DNA of 38,820 nucleotides, from assembly GCA_017859745.1 (NCBI GenBank), contig JAFMML010000031.1:1-38820 (forward strand), read 5' to 3'. This document shows positions 8,751 through 17,207 of the stretch, piece by piece. Position numbers and translations under genes: made by a program. The number at the start of each line of letters is the position of its first letter. The stretch's first letter is position 1. A model generated the notes under the pieces. That model worked only from the letters and a program-made list of their open reading frames with translations, was not told where the DNA came from and did not search any database. The stretch comes from Planctomycetota bacterium (GTDB lineage: Bacteria; Planctomycetota; Phycisphaerae; Phycisphaerales; SM1A02).

Positions 8751-9632
8751 ATGCCTTCGACGTTCGCCTCCACCCCTCGCCGGAACACGGCTCTGTCCGC
8801 TCTTGCGGCATGCCTCCTGATCGCTCCCGCGACGGTCCACGCCCAGGACTTCTCGACGCTTCCTCCCGAACCCGCGGAGATGGAGCAGCAGCTCTCCGCG
8901 GCGGCGATCACCATGCCCGCCGCGATCGCGGCCGCCGAGAAGTTCGCCGGCGGCGCGGCCGTCGGGGCCACGGCCCGCCCTGCCGCCAACGGGGTCGAGT
9001 ACGAGGTGATGGTCTCCGCCGGCGGCATCGTGCGTCGTGTGACCGTCGACGGTTCGACCGGCGCCTGCAGCGGCGCGATGATGACGCTGCCGCAGGCCAT
9101 TTCCCTCGCCCTTGGCAAGGTGCCGGGCGTCGTCGAGTCGATCGGACTCGATCCCACCGCCGAACCCCCGACCATCACGGTGGTCGTCTACTTCCAGCGA
9201 CAGGTGCACACCATGACCATGAACGCCTCCAACGGCGATGTGATCGACGACTCCGTCCGCGGCCGGTTCCCCGGGACCGGCGCCGACGGCGAACTCATGA
9301 AGAGCGATTCGGGCCTGCAGTGGATCGAGATCGAGGAGGGCACGGGCGCGATGCCCGCGGGACCGCAGGACCGCGTCACCGTCCACTACTCGGGCTACCT
9401 GCTCGACGGCACCAAGTTCGACTCGAGCGTCGACCGTGGCCAGCCCACGACGTTCGGCCTCGGCCAGGTCATCAAGGGATGGACCGAGGGCGTGGGTTCG
9501 ATGAAGGTCGGCGGCAAGCGCAAGCTGATCATCCCCGCCGACATCGCCTACGGCCCCCGCGGACGTCCTCCGGTGATCCCGCCCAACGCCACGCTCGTCT
9601 TCGACGTCGAGCTGATCGAGATCGCCGACTGA
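8751..9632 (+). CDS. Exported FKBP-type peptidyl-prolyl isomerase with PepSY-like N-terminal domains
   Basis: This predicted periplasmic prolyl cis-trans isomerase has 293 residues. A signal peptide covers about 1-31, ending VHAQ. Two PepSY-like units follow (about 55-105 and 111-168), each an alpha-beta stretch ending in a D-G-x-T-G or N-A-S-N-G-D type turn. The C-terminal FKBP domain (about 180-293) carries the expected core elements [26 protein letters not shown] and [13 protein letters not shown]. The start is fixed by AGGAGG at 8737-8742. A strong intrinsic terminator follows at 9669-9702. FKBP identity is confident. The PepSY assignment is by pattern only. This domain pair is unusual to me. 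PepSY units often act as inhibitory or binding modules, so a regulatory or targeting role is possible. Confidence 0.88.
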   Translation: MPSTFASTPRRNTALSALAACLLIAPATVHAQDFSTLPPEPAEMEQQLSAAAITMPAAIAAAEKFAGGAAVGATARPAANGVEYEVMVSAGGIVRRVTVDGSTGACSGAMMTLPQAISLALGKVPGVVESIGLDPTAEPPTITVVVYFQRQVHTMTMNASNGDVIDDSVRGRFPGTGADGELMKSDSGLQWIEIEEGTGAMPAGPQDRVTVHYSGYLLDGTKFDSSVDRGQPTTFGLGQVIKGWTEGVGSMKVGGKRKLIIPADIAYGPRGRPPVIPPNATLVFDVELIEIAD

Positions 9633-9668
9633 GACCGCTCGTCCGAACGAGCGCTCCGCCACGAACCG

Positions 9669-9702
9669 AACGACCCGAGCATCACGCTCGGGTCGTTTCT
9701 TC
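9669..9702 (+). terminator. Intrinsic terminator of the PepSY-FKBP gene
   Basis: A perfect 12-bp stem (AACGACCCGAGC at 9669-9680 with GCTCGGGTCGTT at 9686-9697) encloses a 5-nt ATCAC loop. The T-rich sequence TTTCTT begins within its 3' end. The T-tract is on the plus strand only, so it serves the upstream FKBP gene. Confidence 0.85.
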
Positions 9703-9768
9703 ATGGGATCGAACTCGGAGGCGACGCGAACAGGCTCGTGGGCTCGCGATGGCGGCCCCGCCCGGGGC

Positions 9769-10242
9769 TCAGTCTCGACTCGCCTCGACCATGCCCATCG
9801 GATCCCGCTCGATCGCGTGCACCTTGTCCAGTCGACGCTGGTGCCGCGGTTCACCGGTGTAGGCCGCCGCGAGAAACGCCTCGCACATCTCGATCGCCGG
9901 CATCTGCCCCACGATCCGCCCTCCGAGGACCAGCACGTTCATGTCGTCGTGCTCGACGCCCTGATGCGCCGAGTAGTGGTCCTGGACGTTGCCGGCGCGA
10001 ATGCCGGGGATCTTGTTCGCGGCGACGCTCGCCCCGATGCCGCTGCCGCACAGGAGGATGCCGCGTTCCGCCCGACCGGAAAGCAGCTCCGCGGCCAGCT
10101 TCACCGCGTAGTCGGGATAGTCCACGGACTCGGGCGAGTGGGTGCCGACGTCGACGACCTCGTGCCCGAGACCGCGAACGTGGTCGAGAAGCACCTGCTT
10201 GAGCTCGAACCCGGCGTGGTCGGATGCCATTGCGACGTTCAT
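9769..10242 (-). CDS. rpiB: Ribose-5-phosphate isomerase B
   Basis: It interconverts ribose 5-phosphate and ribulose 5-phosphate in the pentose phosphate pathway. The 157-residue length matches the RpiB/LacAB family. Visible motifs are ASDHAGFELK at the N-terminus, THSPESVDYPDYA, the catalytic-cysteine loop LLCGSGIGASVAANK, and the DHYSAHQGVEHDDMNVL segment. The ATG at 10242 has GGAG at 10251-10254, 8 nt upstream. The gene follows transketolase on the same strand with a 58-bp gap, so the two probably form an operon. Assignment to the sugar-phosphate family is secure. An allose- or galactose-phosphate variant cannot be excluded from sequence alone but is less likely beside tkt. Confidence 0.94.
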   Translation of the reverse strand: MNVAMASDHAGFELKQVLLDHVRGLGHEVVDVGTHSPESVDYPDYAVKLAAELLSGRAERGILLCGSGIGASVAANKIPGIRAGNVQDHYSAHQGVEHDDMNVLVLGGRIVGQMPAIEMCEAFLAAAYTGEPRHQRRLDKVHAIERDPMGMVEASRD

Positions 10243-10300
10243 GGACAGATCTCCGGCAGGGCGCTCGGCGAGTCGGCAGCGCAGCCTCGCGATCGGACCA

Positions 10301-12457
10301 TCAGGCAAGTCCTCGCGCGGTCTCGGCGATGCGATCGGGCTCGAAGCCGAACTTGTGCATGAGCTCCTCGATGGGCGCGCTCGCGCCGAAGGTGTGCATG
10401 CCGATGCAGGCTCCGCCGTCGCCCACATAGCGATGCCACCCCAGCGTGGAAGCCTCTTCGACGCTCACGCGCCGCGAGACCGAAGCCGGCAGCACCGATT
10501 CGCGATACGCCTGGTCCTGCTCGTCGAAGAGATCGCTGCAGGGCATGCTGACCACGCGGGTCGGCATGCCGGAGGCCTCCAAGGCCTCGCGGGCGGCCAG
10601 GCAGAGATGCACCTCGCTGCCGGTCGCGATCAGGATCGCCTCGGGCGTGCCGCCGCCGGCTTCGGCAAGCACGTAGCCGCCTCGGGTCGCACCGTCGGCG
10701 GAGCAGTGGGTCGTGCGGTCGAGGGTGGGCAGGTTCTGCCGCGAACCGATCATCACCGAGGGCCGCCCCGAACCGAGGGCGACCCGCCAGCATGCGGCGG
10801 CCTCGTTCGCGTCGCAGGGTCGGAAGACCATCAGACCCGGCACCGCACGCAGCGAGGCGAGCTGCTCGACCGGCTGGTGGGTCGGTCCGTCCTCGCCAAG
10901 GCCGATCGAGTCGTGGGTGAAGACGTGGACGACCGGCAGTTGCATCAGGGCGCTCAGACGAATCGAGCCGCGGGCGTAGTCGGAGAAGATCAGGAACCCA
11001 GCACCGAAGGGCCGGAGTCCCGAGAGGGCCATCCCGTTCACGACCGCGGCCATCGCATGCTCGCGAATGCCGAAGTGCACGTTCCGACCCGCCGGCGAGC
11101 AGACGGTCGATGCGGGATCGACGTTCTCCGGGACGGCTGCGGCCCAACGAGGTCCCTGCTGGTCGCCGGCCCCCTCGAAGTCGAGACGGGTCTTGGTCGA
11201 GGGGGTGAGATCCGCGGCGCCGCCGACGATCCACGGAATGACCTGCGCGGCGGCGTCGAGGCACTTTCCGTTCGACACCCGCGTGGCCATGCCCTTCGCA
11301 TCGGTGGCGAATCCGGGCAACGACGCTTCCCAGCCCGCCGGCAAGGTGCCGGCGAAGAGGTGGTCGAGCTGGGCGGCGAGTTCGGGGTGCTCGCGGCGAT
11401 AGGACTCGAAGGTCTTCTCCCACGCCGCCCGCTTCTCCGCGCCGCGTGCCCCCATCACCTCGGCGAAGCGAGCGGGCACCTGGGATGGCACCAGGAACCT
11501 CGCGTCTTCGGGCCAGCCGTAGAACCGCTTGGTGCGCCGAATCTCCTCCTCTCCGAGCGGTTCGCCGTGCGCTGCGCTGGTGTCCTGTCGATCCGGCGCA
11601 CCCCATCCGATGTGGCTGTCCACGATGATCAACGTGGGACGTCGGGTTTCCGCCATCGCGCCGCGATACGCCTCGCCGAGCCGATCGAGATCGTTCGCGT
11701 CGGCGACTCGCAACACGTTCCATCGGTACGCGGCGAATCGTGCCGCGACGTCTTCAGTGAAGGCGAGATCGGTGTGGCCCTCGATCGAGATGTGGTTGTT
11801 GTCGTGGATCCAGCAGAGGTTCGAGAGCTCGAGGTGCCCCGCCAGCGAGGCGGCCTCCGATGCGATGCCTTCCATGAGGCATCCGTCGCCGCAGATCGCC
11901 CACGTCCGCCACGAGAAGAGTTCGTGACCCGGCCGGTTGTAGCGAGCTCCGAGCCAGCGGGCGGCGAGGGCCATGCCGACCGAGGTCGCCACCCCCTGAC
12001 CGAGCGGGCCGGTCGTGGTCTCGACGCCGGTGGTCCATCCGAACTCGGGGTGGCCGGGGCAACGGCTGTCGAGTTGGCGGAATCGCTCGATGTCCTCGAG
12101 GCGGACCGCGGGTTCGTCGGTCGGTCGGCCGGACTCGTCGACCCGCTTCACCCCCGCCAGATGAAGCAGCGAGTAGAGCAGCATCGACGCGTGGCCGTTG
12201 GACAGGACGAAGCGGTCGCGTCCGGGCCAGTGCGGGGCGGCAGGGTCGTAGTCGAGCACCTGCTGCCAGAGCGCATACGCGACCGGGGCCAGCGCCATCG
12301 GGGTGCCCGGGTGCCCACTGGCGGCCGCCTGCACGGCATCCATCGACAGGGTTCGGATCGTGTTGATCGCCAGCGCATCGATCGCTGAGACGTCGCCCGG
12401 CGTCCCGGCGTTGGGAACCCCGGAACCGATGGGAAGTCTTGCGGCCGCGTCGGGCAT
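10301..12457 (-). CDS. tkt: Transketolase
   Basis: This thiamine-diphosphate enzyme transfers two-carbon ketol units in the pentose phosphate pathway. Its 718 residues fit the bacterial transketolase family. The N-terminal SGHPG lies at residues 47-51. The thiamine-diphosphate motif runs from [10 protein letters not shown] to DNNHIS at about 185-215. The pyrimidine-domain segment [14 protein letters not shown] and the substrate-binding [15 protein letters not shown] are both present. The ATG at 12457 is preceded by GGAG (12465-12468) at 7-nt spacing. It lies immediately upstream of rpiB on the same strand and is divergent from the lipoprotein gene at 12696. The 238-bp gap between them must hold both promoters. 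Confidence 0.96.
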   Translation of the reverse strand: MPDAAARLPIGSGVPNAGTPGDVSAIDALAINTIRTLSMDAVQAAASGHPGTPMALAPVAYALWQQVLDYDPAAPHWPGRDRFVLSNGHASMLLYSLLHLAGVKRVDESGRPTDEPAVRLEDIERFRQLDSRCPGHPEFGWTTGVETTTGPLGQGVATSVGMALAARWLGARYNRPGHELFSWRTWAICGDGCLMEGIASEAASLAGHLELSNLCWIHDNNHISIEGHTDLAFTEDVAARFAAYRWNVLRVADANDLDRLGEAYRGAMAETRRPTLIIVDSHIGWGAPDRQDTSAAHGEPLGEEEIRRTKRFYGWPEDARFLVPSQVPARFAEVMGARGAEKRAAWEKTFESYRREHPELAAQLDHLFAGTLPAGWEASLPGFATDAKGMATRVSNGKCLDAAAQVIPWIVGGAADLTPSTKTRLDFEGAGDQQGPRWAAAVPENVDPASTVCSPAGRNVHFGIREHAMAAVVNGMALSGLRPFGAGFLIFSDYARGSIRLSALMQLPVVHVFTHDSIGLGEDGPTHQPVEQLASLRAVPGLMVFRPCDANEAAACWRVALGSGRPSVMIGSRQNLPTLDRTTHCSADGATRGGYVLAEAGGGTPEAILIATGSEVHLCLAAREALEASGMPTRVVSMPCSDLFDEQDQAYRESVLPASVSRRVSVEEASTLGWHRYVGDGGACIGMHTFGASAPIEELMHKFGFEPDRIAETARGLA

Positions 12458-12695
12458 GTCATGTCTCCAGTCCGTCCGATCCTACCGCGACGTCCGGGAA
12501 CGATGCCCCGAAGACGGCTCGGCGGCGAACTCGGCAGTCAGGAGCGCAGGCACGTCCGGGAAGGCTCGAGACCGGTCTCGACGTGACCGTGCCGGACTCC
12601 CGCGACCGATAGCCTTCCTCCGACCCCGCGACCCCGCCGTTGCGGTCGTCCATCCCGCCCCCTTCGCCCGAGTCGATCGGGCCCGGAGCAGCATC

Positions 12696-13430
12696 ATGAG
12701 CCGCCGATTCCCGCTTCCCATCACCGGCCTCGTCGTCCTCCTCGCGACGGCGGCCTGCACCACGACGCCGCGGACCAGCGAGGTCGCCCCCGGGGCGGTC
12801 TCGGGACTGCGAGCCCAGGACCAGAGCTACGAGATCCCCGGAAAGCCCGAAGCGACCGACGAACAGGCGACGCCCGAAGGCGTCGGGTTCAACCAGCAAG
12901 GCGGCGAACTGAATCCCTACGCCAGCGAGAGCGAGGCGATCAATCGCGTCAACTACCACTTCCACTTCCACGGTCCGCCGCCCGGCGGAGCTCCGGCCGC
13001 CGGAGGCGATTCGACCGAGGTGAAGGGACCCCCCGGACCCGGTGGTCCGCCGGCCGGCTACGCGCCGGCCGTCTGGTCGACCCCGATGGCCATTCAGAAC
13101 TCCCGCGGCGGCGGCTGGGGCGGCGGATACCACTTCCACTTCTATCACGGTGGATACGGTCTCCCCGCGAATCAGGGCAACGCCACGGGCCGCGGTGCCG
13201 GATGGCAGGGCGGCTACGACCAGTCGCGAGGGGCCTACGACCTGCCGGCAAGTCAGGGCAACGCCACCGGCGCCGGCGCGGGCGAGGCGGGCGGGTACGA
13301 CGAGAGCGGCACGAACTACGACATGCCCCGGAGCCAGGGCAATGCCGCGGGACGCGGTGGAGGGTACGGAGGCGGCATCAACTACCACTTCCACTTCTAT
13401 CACCCCCCCGCCGGCAACCCCGGGCCCTGA
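12696..13430 (+). CDS. Predicted lipoprotein with His-aromatic and glycine-rich repeats
   Basis: The protein has 244 residues and I recognise no family. A signal peptide ends in the lipobox ATAAC, with the predicted lipidated residue at Cys21. Three near-identical His-aromatic motifs occur: YHFHFH at 87-92 and YHFHFYH at 145-151 and 230-236. Between the last two are three 27-residue repeats of the form Y(D/G)xPxxQGNAxGxGxG, starting at 154, 181 and 208. A collagen-like GPPGPGGPP segment lies at 111-119. The ATG at 12696 has GGAG at 12685-12688 with 7-nt spacing. A very strong terminator follows, so this looks like a single-gene unit. The clustered histidines suggest metal binding or self-assembly, but that is inference. 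Confidence 0.75.
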   Translation: MSRRFPLPITGLVVLLATAACTTTPRTSEVAPGAVSGLRAQDQSYEIPGKPEATDEQATPEGVGFNQQGGELNPYASESEAINRVNYHFHFHGPPPGGAPAAGGDSTEVKGPPGPGGPPAGYAPAVWSTPMAIQNSRGGGWGGGYHFHFYHGGYGLPANQGNATGRGAGWQGGYDQSRGAYDLPASQGNATGAGAGEAGGYDESGTNYDMPRSQGNAAGRGGGYGGGINYHFHFYHPPAGNPGP

Positions 13431-13459
13431 AGCACCGCGGCGTTTCCTACGACCCGTCT

Positions 13460-13497
13460 CGCGGCGCGGCTCCCTTCGAGCCGCGCCGCGTGTTCGT
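13460..13497 (+). terminator. Intrinsic terminator of the His-aromatic lipoprotein gene
   Basis: A perfect 13-bp GC-rich stem (CGCGGCGCGGCTC at 13460-13472 with GAGCCGCGCCGCG at 13478-13490) has a 5-nt CCTTC loop. It is followed by the moderately T-rich TGTTCGTTCG. It separates the lipoprotein gene from purE. Confidence 0.75.
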
Positions 13498-13580
13498 TCG
13501 GGGCACGGCAGGTCGGCAATTCGCCGTGGAGGCGGTAGTCTCTCCGCTCGACGGGACCACTTCCTGAAGACGGCACACCA

Positions 13581-14123
13581 ATGACCTCTTCCGAACCGAA
13601 AGTCGGCGTGATCATGGGCTCTCGGTCCGACTGGGAGACGATGCGCGGGGCCGTGGAGACCCTGGAGCGGCTCGGCGTCGCCAACGAATGCCGGGTGGTC
13701 TCGGCCCACCGGACTCCGGATCTTCTGTTCGAGTACGCCGAGACCGCCGAGCGACGAGGCCTCGTGGCGATCATTGCCGGCGCGGGTGGGGCGGCCCACC
13801 TGCCGGGGATGACCGCGGCGAAGACGACGGTGCCGGTCCTCGGCGTCCCGGTGAAGAGTCGAGCCCTGCAAGGCGTGGACTCGCTGCTCTCGATCGTGCA
13901 GATGCCTGCAGGCGTGCCGGTCGCGACCTTCGCGATCGGCGAGGCGGGCGCCGTCAATGCGGCGCTCTTCGCCGCGGCGATCGTCGCCGGAAGCGACTCG
14001 AAGGTCCGCGACGCCCTCGCACGACATCGCGCCGATCAGACCGCCGCCGTGCTCGCGAAGCCCGACCCGTCTTCGCCCGAACCGTCTTCGCTCGAACCGT
14101 CTTCGTTCGAACAAGGCTCGTGA
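13581..14123 (+). CDS. purE: N5-carboxyaminoimidazole ribonucleotide mutase (class I PurE)
   Basis: It converts N5-CAIR to CAIR in de novo purine synthesis. The protein has 180 residues. The class I signature [10 protein letters not shown] is at residues 12-21, followed by VSAHRTPD and the [11 protein letters not shown] loop. The neighbouring purK supplies N5-CAIR, which supports the class I assignment. The last residues (about 163-178) are three PSSxE pentapeptides outside the conserved fold, encoded by a 15-bp tandem repeat. The stop TGA at 14121-14123 overlaps a GTG at 14120 in the purK frame. The ATG at 13581 has no clear Shine-Dalgarno. Confidence 0.95.
   Translation: MTSSEPKVGVIMGSRSDWETMRGAVETLERLGVANECRVVSAHRTPDLLFEYAETAERRGLVAIIAGAGGAAHLPGMTAAKTTVPVLGVPVKSRALQGVDSLLSIVQMPAGVPVATFAIGEAGAVNAALFAAAIVAGSDSKVRDALARHRADQTAAVLAKPDPSSPEPSSLEPSSFEQGS
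14067..14111 (+). repeat. Three 15-bp tandem repeats in the 3' end of purE
   Basis: CCGTCTTCG recurs at 14067, 14082 and 14097, an exact 15-bp period ending in CGAA. It encodes [10 protein letters not shown] and PSSFE at the extreme C-terminus of PurE. The period is a multiple of 3, so copy changes would not shift the frame. Confidence 0.9.
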
Positions 14124-14137
14124 GCGGCGAAGCACCC

Positions 14138-15265
14138 ATGCGGATCGGCGTGCTCGGTGGCGGCCAGCTCGGACTGATGCTGGCCGAGGCCGGTGAACCT
14201 CTCGGATTCTCGTTCCGGTTTCTCGACCCGAACCCCGACGCACCCGCGGGCCGCGGTCGCGAACTCGTCTGCGCGGCATTCGACGACGCCGAAGCGATCG
14301 ACCGGTTCGCGGACGGCCTCGATGTGGCCACGTTCGAGTTCGAGAACGTCGGTCCCGAGACTCTCGCTCGCCTCGAACGTCTCGTCCCGCTGCGCCCCGG
14401 CGTCCGTTCGCTCGAGATGAAGCACGACCGTCTGGTCGAGAAGCGTTTTCTCCAGTCGTGCGGTCTGGAGGTTCCGCGGTACGCCGCCGTCGACTCGGAG
14501 GACGACCTCGCGACCGCGGTTGCCACGGTCGGCTCCAGCAGCATCCTCAAGACCCGCCGCTTCGGATACGACGGCAAGGGTCAGGTTCGGATCGATCGAC
14601 TCGACGAGGCGTCGCTTCGCGCGGCGTGGGAGGAGACCGGTCGGGCGCCGTGTCTGCTCGAGGAACTCGTGGAGTTTCGGCGCGAGCTCTCGGTGGTGCT
14701 CGTGCGCGGACTGGACGGGAAGTGTCGCAACTGGCCGATCGGCGAGAACCTGCACCGCGGCGGCATCCTTCGAAGAACCGTGGCGCCGGTGGAGGGCGTC
14801 GCCGCCGCGACCGAAGCTCGCGCGTGGGCCGAAGCGCTCGCGAACGGTCTCGACCACGTCGGCGTCCTGGCGCTCGAACTGTTCGAACGGACCGACGGCT
14901 CGCTTGCCGCGAACGAGTTCGCTCCCCGAGTCCACAACTCCGGCCACTGGACCATCGAGGGGTCCCAGACCAGCCAGTTCGAGAACCACTTGCGCGCGAT
15001 CGCGGGCCTGCCGCTCGGCTGCACGGAGGCGATCGGCCATGCGGTCATGGCGAACCTGATCGGGGTGTGCCCACCGACGGCTCGGATGCTCGAGGTCGCC
15101 GGCGCGCGGATCCATCTCTACGGAAAGGCGGCCCGTCCGGGGCGGAAGCTCGGCCATGTGACCGCCGTCTCGGCGGATCGCGAGGACGTCCTCGCCGCAG
15201 GGGTCGCCCTCGAAGCCGTGATCGAGGCATCGACGACCATGTCCGCAGTCGGCGAGCGATCCTGA
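14138..15265 (+). CDS. purK: N5-carboxyaminoimidazole ribonucleotide synthase (PurK)
   Basis: This ATP-grasp enzyme carboxylates AIR with bicarbonate and ATP to give N5-CAIR, the PurE substrate. The 375-residue protein begins MRIGVLGGGQLGLMLAEAG, the nucleotide-binding start typical of PurK. Other visible elements are KTRRFGYDGKGQ (ATP-grasp loop) and ANEFAPRVHNSGHWTIEG (metal and substrate site). A GTG at 14120 in the same frame overlaps the purE stop (GTGA) and would add six residues by translational coupling. The ATG at 14138 is chosen because it starts the conserved domain directly. purE and purK clearly form one operon. Confidence 0.95.
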   Translation: MRIGVLGGGQLGLMLAEAGEPLGFSFRFLDPNPDAPAGRGRELVCAAFDDAEAIDRFADGLDVATFEFENVGPETLARLERLVPLRPGVRSLEMKHDRLVEKRFLQSCGLEVPRYAAVDSEDDLATAVATVGSSSILKTRRFGYDGKGQVRIDRLDEASLRAAWEETGRAPCLLEELVEFRRELSVVLVRGLDGKCRNWPIGENLHRGGILRRTVAPVEGVAAATEARAWAEALANGLDHVGVLALELFERTDGSLAANEFAPRVHNSGHWTIEGSQTSQFENHLRAIAGLPLGCTEAIGHAVMANLIGVCPPTARMLEVAGARIHLYGKAARPGRKLGHVTAVSADREDVLAAGVALEAVIEASTTMSAVGERS

Positions 15266-15530
15266 ACCGCAGCAGCGGTTCGTGGAGAACCTGTCGCCAA
15301 CGCGGTGGTGCGACTCGGATCTTCATACGTTTCGACTCCCCCGCGGCGTGTGCCGGCACCGCGCGCCAACGGAGCTTCGCGTCGAGTCCCGGGACCCGAC
15401 CGATGGAGCGATTTCACCGTGGTTGCCGCATCGCCTCCTCCGCGCACCGACTCCACGCCTCGTCCAAGTTCGCCTGCATTTCACGTTTCGTCCTCCCAAC
15501 CACCACCGCATCACCACCCTCGACAACGCC

Positions 15531-16430
15531 ATGCACCCAGCCACCGCCATCCTGCTCGGAGCCGTGCTCCAGGACGTCCCCCCGGTCGCCGATCCCTCCG
15601 CCGCGCCCGAACCGACGCCTGCCAAGATCACGTTGACGACCGGCGAAGTGCTCGAGGGTCGGATCGTCGAGGAGACGCCGGGTGGATATCGGGTTCAGCA
15701 CCCGGTGCTCGGGGAGGTGATGCTCGAGCGTGACGACGTCGCCGGCGTCGAGACGCCCTCCACGGAGCCCGAGCCTCCGAAGAGTCCGTGGACGGGCTCG
15801 CTGTCGTTTGCGATCTCCGGGTACGAGAACGTGAACTCGAATCTCGAGCTTCGCGTCGCCGGCGAGTTGAAGCGGAAGACCGACCTCGACGAGCTGACCC
15901 TGTCGGCGCGGTACTTCTTCGGCGTCACCAACTCCGAGACCCAGAACAACAACTTCCAGACGACGATCGACTACACGCGGGACCTCGCGGATCCCAAGTG
16001 GTTCCTGTTCGGCACCGGCCAGTACGAGTACGACGAGTTCCAGTCGTGGGAGCATCGCCTCAGCGGCTGGGGCGGCGCGGGATACCGGTTCGTGAAGGAC
16101 GAGACGCTGGACCTGACCGGGCGACTCGGCTTCGGTACCAGCTACGAGTTCGGTCCGCCCTCGCGTCTCATTCCCGAGGCGCTGCTGGGCCTCGAGTTCG
16201 AATGGCGGATCAGCGATGCCCAGAAGCTGAAGGGCTTCTTCACCTACTACCCCGACGTCGACGAGATCGGCGAGTTCCGATTCAACACCGGCCTCACCTG
16301 GAATCTGAAGATCGACGGCTGGGAAGGCGTCTCGTTCGAGGCGGGCATCAACGACCAGTACCAGTCGCAGATCACCTCCGGGACCCGAAACGACCTCCGC
16401 TACTTCGCCGGGCTCAAGTACGAGTTCTGA
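15531..16430 (+). CDS. DUF481-like outer-membrane beta-barrel protein
   Basis: The predicted exported protein has 299 residues. A short hydrophobic leader (MHPATAILLGAVL) is followed by a Pro-rich stretch and a small beta domain (about 30-72, ITLTTGEVLEGRIVEETPGG). The C-terminal part from about residue 80 has alternating aromatic/polar beta strands and ends in YFAGLKYEF, a typical outer-membrane strand with terminal Phe. The overall pattern matches DUF481 (YdiY-like salt-induced) proteins. The ATG at 15531 is preferred because it begins the hydrophobic leader, although the open frame extends upstream. The gene converges on and overlaps the methyltransferase gene by 17 bp. Confidence 0.8.
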   Translation: MHPATAILLGAVLQDVPPVADPSAAPEPTPAKITLTTGEVLEGRIVEETPGGYRVQHPVLGEVMLERDDVAGVETPSTEPEPPKSPWTGSLSFAISGYENVNSNLELRVAGELKRKTDLDELTLSARYFFGVTNSETQNNNFQTTIDYTRDLADPKWFLFGTGQYEYDEFQSWEHRLSGWGGAGYRFVKDETLDLTGRLGFGTSYEFGPPSRLIPEALLGLEFEWRISDAQKLKGFFTYYPDVDEIGEFRFNTGLTWNLKIDGWEGVSFEAGINDQYQSQITSGTRNDLRYFAGLKYEF

Positions 16431-17163
16431 GCCGCGGCTCGCCGTCCAGCGATCGAAGGCGATCTTCCGCGACCGCGACCGCCGCCGGATCGACGTCGAA
16501 GCCCCGAGCACGACGCCCCGACGCCACCGCCGCGATCAGGGACGTCCCGCTTCCGAAGCAGGGGTCGAGCACGAGGCCGCCGGGCCGACAGCACGCGCGA
16601 ACCAGAAGATCGAGCAGTTGCAGCGGCTTCTGCGTCGGCCAACCGCACCGCTCGTGCGCCATGTTGTTGAGGGAGGGCACGTCGAGGACGTCGGTGGCCT
16701 TCTTCATGCGACCGCGAAGACGAGCGCTGGTGGCCGGCACCCGGGGCGGTTCGAAGAAGTACTCCGATCCCTTCGCGAAGAAGAGGATGTCGTCGTGCTT
16801 GCGGGCGAACCGACGCGCGGAGCTTCCGCCGAGTCCATATCGCCAGACGATGTGGTTGACGAAGCCCTCCGCGCCGAATCGCTCCTCGAGCCACAGGCGG
16901 AGGCGGTGCACATGCCTCCAGTCGCAGTGCAGCAGGACGATGCCGTGGGGCGTCAGCACCCGATGGATCGCGTCGATCCACGGCCGCATGAACGCCTCGT
17001 AGGCGTGCGGTTCCGAGGCCGCATCGGCGAAGCGGCCTCGAGCGGCCGCATGGGTTCGCCCGGTGCCGAAGGGTGGATCGAGATAGCAGAGATCGACCGA
17101 GCCGCTCTCGAGCGATGCCATGCCGCGGACCGCATCGGAGCGCTCGATCCGCCAGCTCGCCAC
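16414..17163 (-). CDS. Beta-class DNA methyltransferase, apparently without a restriction partner
   Basis: This is a predicted site-specific DNA N-methyltransferase (N6-adenine or N4-cytosine) using S-adenosylmethionine. The catalytic motif DPPF comes first (CYLDPPFGTG). The SAM-binding motif DPCFGSGTSLIAA comes near the end, preceded by GWPTQKPLQLLDLL. That order defines the beta class. The start is uncertain. In this frame there is no ATG or TTG between the xerC stop region and the catalytic motif, so the GTG at 17163 (249 residues) is the best ordinary start. A CTG at 17211 overlapping the xerC stop codon is an alternative. No restriction endonuclease is adjacent, so it may be an orphan methylase. 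Confidence 0.8.
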   Translation of the reverse strand: MASWRIERSDAVRGMASLESGSVDLCYLDPPFGTGRTHAAARGRFADAASEPHAYEAFMRPWIDAIHRVLTPHGIVLLHCDWRHVHRLRLWLEERFGAEGFVNHIVWRYGLGGSSARRFARKHDDILFFAKGSEYFFEPPRVPATSARLRGRMKKATDVLDVPSLNNMAHERCGWPTQKPLQLLDLLVRACCRPGGLVLDPCFGSGTSLIAAVASGRRARGFDVDPAAVAVAEDRLRSLDGEPRLRTRT

Positions 17164-17207
17164 GGGCGCGGCGGTGCTGCCGGATCCGAGGGCGGTGGCG
17201 AGAGCGG

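Noticed and set aside
10142-12388. A 748-codon plus-strand frame opposite rpiB and tkt
   Set aside because: Both minus-strand enzymes are certain. This frame is an antisense shadow without a start signal.
15264-15281. A terminator after purK
   Set aside because: GAACCGC/GCGGTTC forms only a 7-bp stem and no T-tract follows, so it is too weak to call.
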